From: an uncultured Saprospiraceae bacterium
GTDB taxonomy: Bacteria > Bacteroidota > Bacteroidia > Chitinophagales > Saprospiraceae
Assembly (NCBI GenBank): GCA_938007965.1
Contig: CALLMH010000071.1
Coordinates: 1-49,620 of the forward strand
Length of the DNA: 49,620 bases
Direction: 5' to 3'
This document shows positions 26,307 to 34,660 of this stretch, piece after piece. Under the pieces are notes generated by a model. It saw only the letters and a list, made by a program, of their open reading frames with translations. It was not told the DNA's origin and ran no database searches. The position numbers and the translations under genes are program-made. How positions within the stretch are numbered: position 1 is the stretch's first letter; every line of letters starts with the position of its first letter.

Positions 26307-26945
26307 TTGAAAGAATTAGATCATAATATTGCTCAAAAGTTGTTGCAAATAAACGCAATAAAACTAAGCCCGCAAAACCCATTTACTTGGGCATCTGGAA
26401 TCAAATCACCTATCTACTGTGACAACAGGGTTACGCTCTCTTATCCAGATATAAGAACTGAGATAAAACGAGGGTTTGCAAGCTTAGCCGATTCATTTGG
26501 TGCTTTTGATCATATATCAGGCGTAGCCACTGCGGGTATAGCTCATGGTGCTTTATTAGCGGATCATCTTAATGTTCCATTTTCCTATGTTAGGTCCAGT
26601 GCAAAGAAACACGGTCGTCAAAATAAAATAGAAGGTCACATACCTGAAGGCAGCAAAATATTAGTCATAGAGGACCTCATATCTACTGGAGGGAGCAGTA
26701 TCGAAGCTGTGAAAGATCTTAGAGATGCTGGATTTGAGGTAGTGGGTGTAATGGCCATTTTTACCTATGAATTCCAAGTCGCAACTGATAATTTTAAAAA
26801 TGCAAAATGTAAATTTGCTACTTTAAGTAATTATACTACTATGCTGGCTGAAGCTGAATCAGCGAATTACATCACAAAAGAAGATAAAGAGGTGCTGTCT
26901 CAATGGAGTAAAAATCCAAAAGAATGGTACGACAATAATTTCTAA
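26307..26945 (+). CDS. pyrE: Orotate phosphoribosyltransferase
   Basis: A 212-residue PyrE that joins orotate to PRPP to form OMP in pyrimidine synthesis. Key segments are FTWASGIKSPIYCDNR, GVATAGIAHGALLAD, FSYVRSSAKKHGRQNKIEG with the catalytic loop and the PRPP motif ILVIEDLISTGGSS. The start is TTG at 26307, since a stop codon lies two codons upstream and no ATG is near. It is 60 bases from the M42 peptidase gene, which may share its transcript. Confidence 0.95.
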   Translation: MKELDHNIAQKLLQINAIKLSPQNPFTWASGIKSPIYCDNRVTLSYPDIRTEIKRGFASLADSFGAFDHISGVATAGIAHGALLADHLNVPFSYVRSSAKKHGRQNKIEGHIPEGSKILVIEDLISTGGSSIEAVKDLRDAGFEVVGVMAIFTYEFQVATDNFKNAKCKFATLSNYTTMLAEAESANYITKEDKEVLSQWSKNPKEWYDNNF

Positions 26946-27005
26946 TAAAAAGAATACTAAAATCATAAAAGTGCTAAAATATTAGTAGCCAAATAACAAT
27001 AACAT

Positions 27006-28100
27006 ATGTCAATTATTAATAAAAAGTCAGAAGATTTTCTCAAAAAATACCTAAGTAACGCATCTCCAACAGGCTTCGAATCTGAGGGACAGAAGATGTG
27101 GCTCGACTATATCAGACCGTATGTGGATGAGTGTCATCTTGATAATTATGGAACTGCATATGCTATCATCAATCCTGGAAAAGACTATAAAGTAGTCATT
27201 GAAGGTCACGCTGACGAAATCGCTTGGTATGTAAATCACATCTCAGACAAAGGTTTTATCCACGTAATACGTAATGGTGGTACAGATCATCACATCGCTC
27301 CTGGTAAAAGAGTGAACATTCACACCAAAACTGGTATCGTAAGAGGAGTATTTGGCTGGCCAGCTATTCATACCAGACGGGGAAAAGCTGCCTCTGATTT
27401 AAATCCTAAGGTCGAAAATATATTCATCGATATAGGTGCAAAAGATAAAAAAGAAGTATTGGAGATGGGCGTATATGTAGGATGCGTAATCACCTATGAT
27501 GATGAGATGGAAATCTTGAACGATAAATTCTACGTAGGTAGAGCACTAGATAATAGAGCTGGAGGATTCTGTATAGCAGAAGTAGCAAAAATGGTCCATG
27601 AAAACAAAGATGACCTTCCTTTCTCTCTTTATATCGTAAATGCTGTACAAGAAGAAATAGGACTAAGAGGCGCACAGATGATCGCTGATACGATCAAGCC
27701 GAACGTAGCAATCATCACTGATGTCTGTCACGACACGAACACTCCTCTGGTCAAACCACTCATCCAAGGAGATGTAAAAGCTGGTGAAGGTCCCACACTT
27801 ACCTATGCACCTGCAGTACATAACAAACTACTCAATCAAATCATAGACGTAGCGGAACAAAATGAAATCCCATTCCAAAGATCAGCTAGTAGTAGATCAA
27901 CAGGAACCGATACGGATGCTTTCGCATATTCTAATGGAGGTGTCCCATCTGCATTGATTTCTCTTCCACTCAGATACATGCATACAACTGTAGAAATGGC
28001 TCATAAAGATGATATAGAGAATGTAATCAAACTAATCTATTATACACTTCTTAGCATTGAAGGTGGACAGGACTGGAGATATTTTGACGTAAAAAAATAA
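27006..28100 (+). CDS. M42 family metallopeptidase
   Basis: A 364-residue aminopeptidase of the M42 (glutamyl aminopeptidase/FrvX-like) family; these form large tetrahedral complexes in the cytosol. The two-metal site is visible: His in VVIEGHADEIAW, Asp in VGRALDNRAGG, the Glu pair in NAVQEEIGLRG, Asp in AIITDVCHDTN, and His in LRYMHTTVEMAH. No signal peptide. A strong bidirectional terminator follows the stop codon. Confidence 0.92.
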   Translation: MSIINKKSEDFLKKYLSNASPTGFESEGQKMWLDYIRPYVDECHLDNYGTAYAIINPGKDYKVVIEGHADEIAWYVNHISDKGFIHVIRNGGTDHHIAPGKRVNIHTKTGIVRGVFGWPAIHTRRGKAASDLNPKVENIFIDIGAKDKKEVLEMGVYVGCVITYDDEMEILNDKFYVGRALDNRAGGFCIAEVAKMVHENKDDLPFSLYIVNAVQEEIGLRGAQMIADTIKPNVAIITDVCHDTNTPLVKPLIQGDVKAGEGPTLTYAPAVHNKLLNQIIDVAEQNEIPFQRSASSRSTGTDTDAFAYSNGGVPSALISLPLRYMHTTVEMAHKDDIENVIKLIYYTLLSIEGGQDWRYFDVKK

Positions 28101-28113
28101 TAAGAACATAAAT

Positions 28114-28154
28114 AAAAAAGCCAAATTTCAAATTAATGAAATTTGGCTTTTTTT
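28114..28154. terminator. Bidirectional Rho-independent terminator
   Basis: A perfect 17-bp inverted repeat (core gccaaatttca/tgaaatttggc, arms 28114-28130 and 28137-28153) with an aattaa loop and T-runs on both strands. It lies between the convergent M42 and AAA+ genes. Confidence 0.93.
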
Positions 28155-28176
28155 ATAAATCAACTGTCATATTGAT

Positions 28177-30804
28177 TTAGCGTTTAAAACCAATCGTATC
28201 TTTCTTGAATGCTTTATTTTCTGATAACATATCTAGCTTCATCACGTCTTCGTACGTAATTAACATTTCAGATTGTTTTGACCTTTTAGCTACTTTCAAT
28301 TTAGAGACTCGAAGGTTTTGATGTTTGATCAACTCTAATACAATCTTTCTCACTGTCCTGGCATTGCCAAAGTACTTATCTCGATAACCATAAAGTTCTA
28401 TGAGTACTTCTTTTAATTTAGTGATCGCCTTGGGAGACACTCTCATTTTATGATCTTTGACCATCTTGAGCGCAATAGCATTCAGCTGCTCAGAAGTATA
28501 GTCTTCAAAGTGGAATGTCTTGTCGAACCTTGAACTCAATCCAGGATTCGCCTTGAGGAATTTGTCCATATTTCCAGGATAACCCGCTGCGAATAAGAAG
28601 AACTCTCCCCTATTATCTTCCATTCTCTTAAGAATAGTCTGAATGGCTTCGCTACCGAAGTCCCCTCTGCTTCCATTTACAGAACTCAGAGCATAAGCTT
28701 CATCAATAAATAAGACTCCACCCATCGCTTCATCGATACGTTCTGTCGTCTTTATCGCGGTCTGGCCTATAAATCCAGCAATGAGACCTTGTCTATCTGT
28801 CTCTACCATGTGCCCGCGCTCCAATACACCGAGAGCTTTATATATAGTAGTTAAGATTCTAGCTACTGTTGTTTTTCCCGTCCCAGGATTACCCACAAAC
28901 ACGGTATGAAAAGAATAATTATTAAGTACCGACCTTCCCGCTTCTCTATGGAATCTTACGATATTGACCAATTCGGAAATCTGGGCTTTAATATTTTCAA
29001 TTCCGATCAGAGCATTGAGTTCCTGCATTGCAATTTCTAGTAGCTTATGATCGACAGGAATATCAGGCTTGAAAACATTCTTAGCGACAGAGAGTCTCTT
29101 CATATCTTTCTCTGTGATCGTCATTAGATCTTTCGAGGATAATTTCGATGGATTCTTACGTTGCATTATCCTAAGGCCGAGATTAATCTTTGCTTTATCG
29201 ATCAGATCGTGTATGAATCTCGCATTTCCAAAAGTTATATCTCTCTTTCTAAATTCTTTAGTAATGATATCTTCCAGTATTACTTGTGCTTTTGGCGAGA
29301 AATTTACTTCCTTATTTGTAGAAGCCAATGCAGATATCTCGATCAACTCCTGTGGAAGATAATCCGTAAACTCAAAGAAGTGCTTAAACCTAGATTTCAA
29401 TCCTGGATTAGACGTTATAAAGTTCTTCATCTCCTTCGGATATCCAGCAACGATTACTGCAAAATTATTTGCAGGATTACTCATTTCTTTGACTAAGATT
29501 TCGATGACTTCTCTACCGAAATCTTTGGTATCATCATTACTTCTTGCTAGAGAGTATGCTTCGTCTATAAATAATACTCCTCCATTTGCTTTTTTGATGA
29601 CTTCTTTTACTTTTGGTGCCGTCTGACCTATATATTCTCCCACTAGATCTACCCTATCCACTTCATACACATGCCCTTTTGATAATAATCCCATTTTGTA
29701 ATAAAGTTTACCCATCATTTGGGCCACCGTAGTCTTGCCCGTACCTGGATTCCCCGTAAATACAGAATGAATATTAATTCTATCGTTTTCATTGAATCCT
29801 TTATCTCGTCTAAGGTTGAGAAACTTGATATACTGTGCGTGTTCCTTCACCTTCTCTTTTATAAGACGCAGGCCTACTAGATCATCCAATTTTGCTAATA
29901 CATCTTCAAAAGTTTCTTCATTTTCTTCTTCCTCTTTTTTAATTCGATTTTCATCATCATACGGTAAGAATATTGATGGCAATCCTTCTTCAAATTCATC
30001 ACCTACTTCAAAATTTATAGATGCTATTAAGTGATCCATGAAGACGACCTCGATCATGTAAGTTCCTACTCGCCATGATGCAGGAGTATTACTTCCCCAT
30101 CCAGCATTAGTGGAGATTATTTCTGATCCTTTCTTGACGCTTAATAGTCGAGTAATTTGACCTTTGAGCTCTCTAGCTTCGTTATAATATTTGATGAATA
30201 ATTCGCAGTGCCAGTTGACATCTTTTTTGAAATTATCCAGGATTAGTTCTGTATGTATATATCGGGTGTTTTCTGCCGAAAAATTGCGGTAATACTTCTT
30301 ATTATCTACGTTTACATCATCGAATTGTCCCTCGTAAAGTTGCAAAGACTTAATACCAAAACAAGAATTGCCTTCTCCCTCGAAGTTTGTGTTAAAATCT
30401 TCTACGTAGAAATACTTAGTCGCTACCAATGTATCATCTATATAAGCTTCCCAGTAATATGTTCCTGGTTTCCAGAATGCTCCGTCTTTCTTATTTCCCC
30501 AACCTTCTCGAATAAATACGACATTATCGTACTTACTGATCTTCTTCTTGAAATTTAGATTACAGATTTCCTTCTTCTTACCTCGAATACTATAACACTT
30601 GAACTTGATATTCGCTTCCCACACTTTGACATCAAAATACTTATTAAAAAAAGTCAACTCAGCATAGACATAACCCGTCTTCGACTTATCGAATACTTGT
30701 CTGTATTTCTTCATATTATTAGCCAACCATTCGGTAGACGAATATACTTTTAGCTCTTTGAACTTATATTTTTTGAAATCAGGATTCGAATTCAATTCTG
30801 CCAT
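28177..30804 (-). CDS. Double CbxX/CfxQ-type AAA+ ATPase
   Basis: An 875-residue protein. Two AAA+ modules of the CbxX/CfxQ (SpoVK-like) class lie at about 320-560 and 600-840. Each has Walker A (GNPGTGKTTVA, near 351 and 635), Walker B (VLFIDEAY, near 408 and 697) and an arginine-finger segment (NPGLKSRF, NPGLSSRF). Family members remodel partner proteins, rubisco activase CbbX being the known case. The N-terminal 280 residues are two copies of a beta-rich module, each with GWG, a following W and a GTYxxE segment, near 100-112 and 240-255. A short acidic linker (KEEEENEET) joins them to the first ATPase. No signal peptide. The partner is unknown. Confidence 0.88.
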   Translation of the reverse strand: MAELNSNPDFKKYKFKELKVYSSTEWLANNMKKYRQVFDKSKTGYVYAELTFFNKYFDVKVWEANIKFKCYSIRGKKKEICNLNFKKKISKYDNVVFIREGWGNKKDGAFWKPGTYYWEAYIDDTLVATKYFYVEDFNTNFEGEGNSCFGIKSLQLYEGQFDDVNVDNKKYYRNFSAENTRYIHTELILDNFKKDVNWHCELFIKYYNEARELKGQITRLLSVKKGSEIISTNAGWGSNTPASWRVGTYMIEVVFMDHLIASINFEVGDEFEEGLPSIFLPYDDENRIKKEEEENEETFEDVLAKLDDLVGLRLIKEKVKEHAQYIKFLNLRRDKGFNENDRINIHSVFTGNPGTGKTTVAQMMGKLYYKMGLLSKGHVYEVDRVDLVGEYIGQTAPKVKEVIKKANGGVLFIDEAYSLARSNDDTKDFGREVIEILVKEMSNPANNFAVIVAGYPKEMKNFITSNPGLKSRFKHFFEFTDYLPQELIEISALASTNKEVNFSPKAQVILEDIITKEFRKRDITFGNARFIHDLIDKAKINLGLRIMQRKNPSKLSSKDLMTITEKDMKRLSVAKNVFKPDIPVDHKLLEIAMQELNALIGIENIKAQISELVNIVRFHREAGRSVLNNYSFHTVFVGNPGTGKTTVARILTTIYKALGVLERGHMVETDRQGLIAGFIGQTAIKTTERIDEAMGGVLFIDEAYALSSVNGSRGDFGSEAIQTILKRMEDNRGEFFLFAAGYPGNMDKFLKANPGLSSRFDKTFHFEDYTSEQLNAIALKMVKDHKMRVSPKAITKLKEVLIELYGYRDKYFGNARTVRKIVLELIKHQNLRVSKLKVAKRSKQSEMLITYEDVMKLDMLSENKAFKKDTIGFKR

Positions 30805-31099
30805 ATATACTTATTTTATGCACGAGGATAACGTAGGTATTTTAGTAATCGTTTACTATTATAGAAGTAATATTTGTTAATGCATAAAAAAAAGAAGTTT
30901 ATTTAATAGAGATGAAATCATTTAAAAAGGTGAGACCTATCCTAGTTATTCTCATTTCAAAACTTTAAGAAATCAGATAACTCAAGGTTAAACGATCTGT
31001 AAGCGCTCAATAATCAATCGTATCGTCCAATGTTGCACTTCAAAATGTAATAAAACCCTACCCATATCGTTCTGAAAACTAACCAACTATATTAGTAAG
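30805..31099. other. Gene-free divergent region
   Basis: About 295 AT-rich bases between the starts of the AAA+ gene (-) and the small exported protein gene (+). Both promoters must be here, but I see no clear TAnnTTTG in either direction and no repeat, ORF or RNA gene. Confidence 0.5.
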
Positions 31100-31582
31100 A
31101 TGAAAATATCTAAAATACTATTGACATGTTTGACATTTTGTTCTCTGTATGTAAATAAAACAGTCGCACAAGAATTAACAATGTTTCCAAGTTTCGCAGG
31201 ATATGTATATTATCAGGACGACATAAAAATTAAGAAAGCCGAAGTTAATGAGCTTATGAAAGCCAATGAGATTACTAATTTTCATTGGAAAAAATCAAAA
31301 AAGCATCAAAATATAGCCACCCTTGCCCTCGGAGGACAATTGGTTACTGCATTCCTAGCTTTAAACTCATTGAATAATTCATTTGGACCAGCTGATAATA
31401 AAGATTTGATATTTCTTGCCTCTAGTTTTGGCGCCGCGGGTATAGCAATAGGATTTTCTTTTTCATCTGCAAAATTGAAGAAAAAATCTATTCTGGGATA
31501 TAATAAACTACTGAAAGAAGATGGATTGAGTTATCATATAGGCAATTGTAACAATGGAATTGGTATAGTGTGTAATTTCTAA
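31100..31582 (+). CDS. Hypothetical exported small protein
   Basis: A 160-residue protein with a signal peptide (residues 1-24, cleavage near TVAQE). After it lie a lysine-rich amphipathic stretch (KIKKAEVNELMKANE, KKSKKHQN) and two hydrophobic segments near 72-90 and 104-122, rich in Ala/Gly/Leu, then a polar tail with two cysteines (GNCNNGIGIVCNF). I do not recognise the family. The pattern of signal peptide, 'MKANE' segment and paired helices resembles small membrane-associated proteins of Bacteroidota, but no function can be given. Confidence 0.55.
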   Translation: MKISKILLTCLTFCSLYVNKTVAQELTMFPSFAGYVYYQDDIKIKKAEVNELMKANEITNFHWKKSKKHQNIATLALGGQLVTAFLALNSLNNSFGPADNKDLIFLASSFGAAGIAIGFSFSSAKLKKKSILGYNKLLKEDGLSYHIGNCNNGIGIVCNF

Positions 31583-31603
31583 CTCTATTGCATTCGTTGT
31601 TTA

Positions 31604-31786
31604 GGCATATCTGTAAATAACGAATCCTTATTTCATAACAGTTTTTTCTAAGTATTTCTGAAGAGATTACCCCACTTATCGGTGTTTAAGCCTACAAATG
31701 GTGATAATCAGCCGCTCGCCAAAGAGTGGCTGGCTACGAAGAAGCAAACGCGTATAGGCATTTTTAGCGTTGCCGGCTTTCAATTT
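31604..31786 (+). repeat. Convergent-gap repeat, copy B2
   Basis: This section aligns with 22938-23092. Shared blocks are taaataacgaat, cataacagttttt, ttctgaa with a following accc, cagccgctcgcc and tgccggctttcaattt. Relative to the other copy it carries 48 extra bases (31721-31768) between the last two blocks. It lies between the convergent genes ending at 31582 (+) and 31845 (-). It ends where the ffh terminator begins. Confidence 0.75.
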
Positions 31787-31817
31787 AAAAATGGCACATC
31801 TAATCAAAGATATGCCA
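31787..31817 (-). terminator. Rho-independent terminator of ffh
   Basis: On the minus strand TGGCATATCT pairs with AGATGTGCCA (10 bp, one G-U) around TTGATT, followed by five T. It lies 28 bases after the ffh stop codon. Confidence 0.88.
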
Positions 31818-31844
31818 TCACATTATTTTATCATTGGATATTGA

Positions 31845-33173
31845 TTATCGTCTTCTTCCTCCCATCATGTTACCCATACCTTTACCTTTACTCATTTGAT
31901 GCATCATCTTACGCATCTGATCAAACTGCTTGATAAACATATTTATCTCGTGAATATTCTTACCAGAACCTTTCGCTATTCTTCTTTTTCTACTCATGTT
32001 GAGCAACTCGGGTTTAGATCTTTCGTCAGGGGTCATAGAGAATATAATTGCCTCTACCTTGCCGAATGCACTGTCATCTATATCGAGATTCTTAGTCATT
32101 TTACTCATACCAGGTATCATATTCATAAGAGATTTGATATCCCCCATTTTTCTGATTTGATTGAGCTGACCTAAGAAATCATTAAAATCAAATTTATTTT
32201 TTCGGATCTTCTTTTCTAATCTCTTAGCTTCTTTCTCGTCAAATTGCTCCTGAGCTTTTTCAACAAAAGAAACAATATCCCCCATCCCCAAGATCCTCTG
32301 AGCCATACGCTCTGGGTGAAAGATATCAATCTTATCCATTTTTTCTCCATCAGAGATAAATTTGATCGGCTTTCCGACCGTATACTTCACAGTAAGTGCA
32401 GCACCACCTCTCGTATCTCCATCTAACTTGGTCAATACTACCCCATCATAATCGATACGCTCGTTGAATGCTTTGGCCGTATTCACAGCATCCTGACCTG
32501 TCATCGCATCTACGACGAAAAGTGTTTCTGTAGGATTGATACCATTGTTTATAGCTTCGATCTCGTCCATCATGTCATCGTCTACAGCAAGACGCCCAGC
32601 TGTATCGACTATTACGACATCATGACTATTGGCTTTTGCATATGCAATGGCATTTTGCGCAATAGACACAGGATTCTTATTTTCTATCTCCTTATATACT
32701 GCAACTCCTACTTGCTCAGCGACGACTGTCAACTGATTGATGGCCGCTGGACGATATACATCACAAGCCACGACGAGAGGTCTTTTACTTTTCTTTTCTT
32801 TTAGGTACTTGGCGATTTTACCCGTGAATGTTGTCTTACCAGATCCTTGTAGACCAGCAATAAGGATGATTCCAGGATTCGCTTTGATATTGATACCAAC
32901 AGCTTGACCACCCATCAATTCTACCATTTCGTCCATCACGATCTTTACCATGAGTTCTCCTGGTTTGATGGAATTAAGTACATTATCAGAACCTAGAGCT
33001 TTGTCTTTTACCTTATCTGTAAATTCTTTGGCAATCTTGTAATTTACATCCGCTGACACCAATGCACGACGTATCTCTTTGATAGACTGTGCAATATTGA
33101 TCTCCGTTAACTTACCGTCACCTTTCAGATTCTTAAAGGCTCCTTCTAACTTTTCACTTAAATTATCAAACAT
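31845..33173 (-). CDS. ffh: Signal recognition particle protein Ffh
   Basis: A 442-residue SRP54 homologue, the GTPase that binds 4.5S RNA and signal peptides for co-translational targeting. The N domain covers residues 1-90. The G domain has AGLQGSGKTTFTGKIA (G1), CDVYRPAAINQL, VDTAGRLAVDDDMM (G3), TKLDGDTRGGAAL (G4) and GEKMDKIDIFHPERMAQRILGMGD. The methionine-rich M domain follows, with the RNA-binding SRKRRIAKGSG and a Met/Gly-rich tail ending GRRR. Length is normal. It is monocistronic. Confidence 0.97.
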   Translation of the reverse strand: MFDNLSEKLEGAFKNLKGDGKLTEINIAQSIKEIRRALVSADVNYKIAKEFTDKVKDKALGSDNVLNSIKPGELMVKIVMDEMVELMGGQAVGINIKANPGIILIAGLQGSGKTTFTGKIAKYLKEKKSKRPLVVACDVYRPAAINQLTVVAEQVGVAVYKEIENKNPVSIAQNAIAYAKANSHDVVIVDTAGRLAVDDDMMDEIEAINNGINPTETLFVVDAMTGQDAVNTAKAFNERIDYDGVVLTKLDGDTRGGAALTVKYTVGKPIKFISDGEKMDKIDIFHPERMAQRILGMGDIVSFVEKAQEQFDEKEAKRLEKKIRKNKFDFNDFLGQLNQIRKMGDIKSLMNMIPGMSKMTKNLDIDDSAFGKVEAIIFSMTPDERSKPELLNMSRKRRIAKGSGKNIHEINMFIKQFDQMRKMMHQMSKGKGMGNMMGGRRR

Positions 33174-33210
33174 GGTATTTATTGATTTCTATTCTACTAA
33201 AATCGGAACA

Positions 33211-33218
33211 CAAAGATA
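33211..33218 (-). promoter_or_regulatory. Candidate -7 promoter element for ffh
   Basis: TATCTTTG on the minus strand fits TAnnTTTG and lies 38 bases before the ffh ATG. Confidence 0.5.
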
Positions 33219-33356
33219 CAAGATTCGGCGGCATTGACAAGGGAGACAACATTAAAGGTAATATGAGTTTTTTCTTTGCTACGGTTCAAATATTATTTTA
33301 CATTGTACCTCCTTACTAGATCCTTATGTATCTCATCATTTCTGAAGTTAGATGAA

Positions 33357-33860
33357 CTAAAAGACAAGCCTATAATATAAAAGCTCTTCTTTCTTTTCTC
33401 CGAATATTATTGTCTTCTCGAACTTTAGACCAAGACGATTTATCAATTTCTGTGAGGCAATATTCTCTTTCGTTGTAAATGCACAAATAGAATCTAATTG
33501 GAATTCATCTTCCGCACATGACTTAATAGCCGATGCCCCTTCATATGCATATCCATTCTTAAAGTATCTCGGTAACATGGCAAATCCAATATCGACACCC
33601 TCGACATCTTCCCTATTATAAAGAGATACGCACCCTACTTTGACGTTATCCTCGATACGGGTTAGCAAATAATTACCGTAACCATATTTTTGATAATGGA
33701 CCATCATCTTCTCTTCTATATATTCCTTTGCATCTGAGATATTATGAACATTCCGTTGACCGATATGCTCTATCCATTCTTTCGTGTTCAATATCTCTAA
33801 AATAAAATCTGCATCTCCCAGTGTCATCGGTGTCAGTCGCAATCTTTCTGTTTCTATCAT
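33357..33860 (-). CDS. GNAT acetyltransferase (RimJ/RimL type)
   Basis: A 167-residue GNAT-fold N-acetyltransferase. The N-terminus MIETERLRLTPMTLGDADFILEIL is typical of the RimJ/RimL-like group, and the acetyl-CoA region is VDIGFAMLPRYFKNGYAYEGA, followed by AFTTKENIASQKLINRLGLKFE. I start it at the ATG at 33860; a TTG at 33872 is open but less natural. Such enzymes acetylate protein N-termini or small amines; the substrate is unknown. It is 60 bases downstream of the TfoX-like gene on the same strand. Confidence 0.88.
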   Translation of the reverse strand: MIETERLRLTPMTLGDADFILEILNTKEWIEHIGQRNVHNISDAKEYIEEKMMVHYQKYGYGNYLLTRIEDNVKVGCVSLYNREDVEGVDIGFAMLPRYFKNGYAYEGASAIKSCAEDEFQLDSICAFTTKENIASQKLINRLGLKFEKTIIFGEKKEELLYYRLVF

Positions 33861-33920
33861 ACTAAAATTCAACCTCTTACTTATTAAAATCTATGCCATC
33901 AAAAACCGACATCATAGTTG

Positions 33921-34271
33921 CTATTCATTCCTTTTCTTCTTACTAGCTTTTGCCATTGGATTATACAATATACACTTCAAAATCCAATATTCTAGGTCAC
34001 TATCTAAGTCTATTCCTTCGCCACTTACAAATACGTACCCTTTCATAACTCGACCAGTAAAATTCATTTCGCTTACATGATTCCTCGTTAATGCCTCTTC
34101 ATAGGCATCAATTCCTATTCTTGCCATTAATTGGTCCTTTACTAAGCCGCACAACATTTTTCCATCGTACATGTAACATAGACCGCCCATCATTTTCTTT
34201 GTGGTAAATACTATATTATTTTCCATTAAGATTCTATTGATTCTCTCCTCTTGATATAAATCATACCCCAT
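33921..34271 (-). CDS. TfoX N-terminal domain protein
   Basis: A 116-residue protein made of a single TfoX N-terminal domain: YDLYQEERINRILMENN, the hallmark KKMMGGLCYMYDGKMLCGL, and LMARIGIDAYEEAL, then a lysine-rich tail (KASKKKRNE). The ATG at 34271 (MGYDLYQ) is the natural start; the frame is open to 34346, but that part is not domain-like. TfoX/Sxy is a competence regulator in gamma-proteobacteria; stand-alone N-terminal domains in other phyla have no known role. Confidence 0.88.
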   Translation of the reverse strand: MGYDLYQEERINRILMENNIVFTTKKMMGGLCYMYDGKMLCGLVKDQLMARIGIDAYEEALTRNHVSEMNFTGRVMKGYVFVSGEGIDLDSDLEYWILKCILYNPMAKASKKKRNE

Positions 34272-34348
34272 GATATAAGTCTTATAGTTTGTAGCAGCGA
34301 AATAGATATTAACAATCCAAAATATATCAAAACCTATACTTAGCACTA

Positions 34349-34356
34349 CAAATTTA
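34349..34356 (-). promoter_or_regulatory. Candidate -7 promoter element for the TfoX-like gene
   Basis: TAAATTTG on the minus strand fits TAnnTTTG, 78 bases before the ATG at 34271. This lends some support to the shorter gene model. Confidence 0.35.
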
Positions 34357-34660
34357 TAAATAGAGCTAGCAACTAAGGTAATGTTGTATTTTAAAATTAT
34401 ATGTACTTGCAGATATCATCACTCCAAATTAACACTTAACTCAATAAGATTTATAAAAGCAAAAAAAATTCCTTCATCAAAAAACTTATCCTATATTCAC
34501 AAAAGCTATCGACACATAAATAATTAAAAAATATAAATTTAAAAGCGCATAGAACATAGTATCGCGGCTTAAATAGCAATGTGCAGAATACATAAAAATC
34601 AATTTGAAACATTGATAATGAAAAAAAAGAATAGTCAAACAGCTTAAAAATAATAATCGA
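34357..34660. other. Gene-free AT-rich divergent region
   Basis: About 300 strongly AT-rich bases between the TfoX-like gene (-) and the M20 gene (+). I see no convincing promoter for the M20 gene, no repeat and no RNA gene. A 66-codon minus-strand frame (34486-34686) is hydrophobic but overlaps the M20 start and is not supported. Confidence 0.5.

Noticed and set aside
31682-31933. 83-codon plus-strand frame downstream of the small exported protein
   Set aside because: It runs through repeat B2, the ffh terminator and the antisense of the ffh C-terminus; the protein has no coherent composition.
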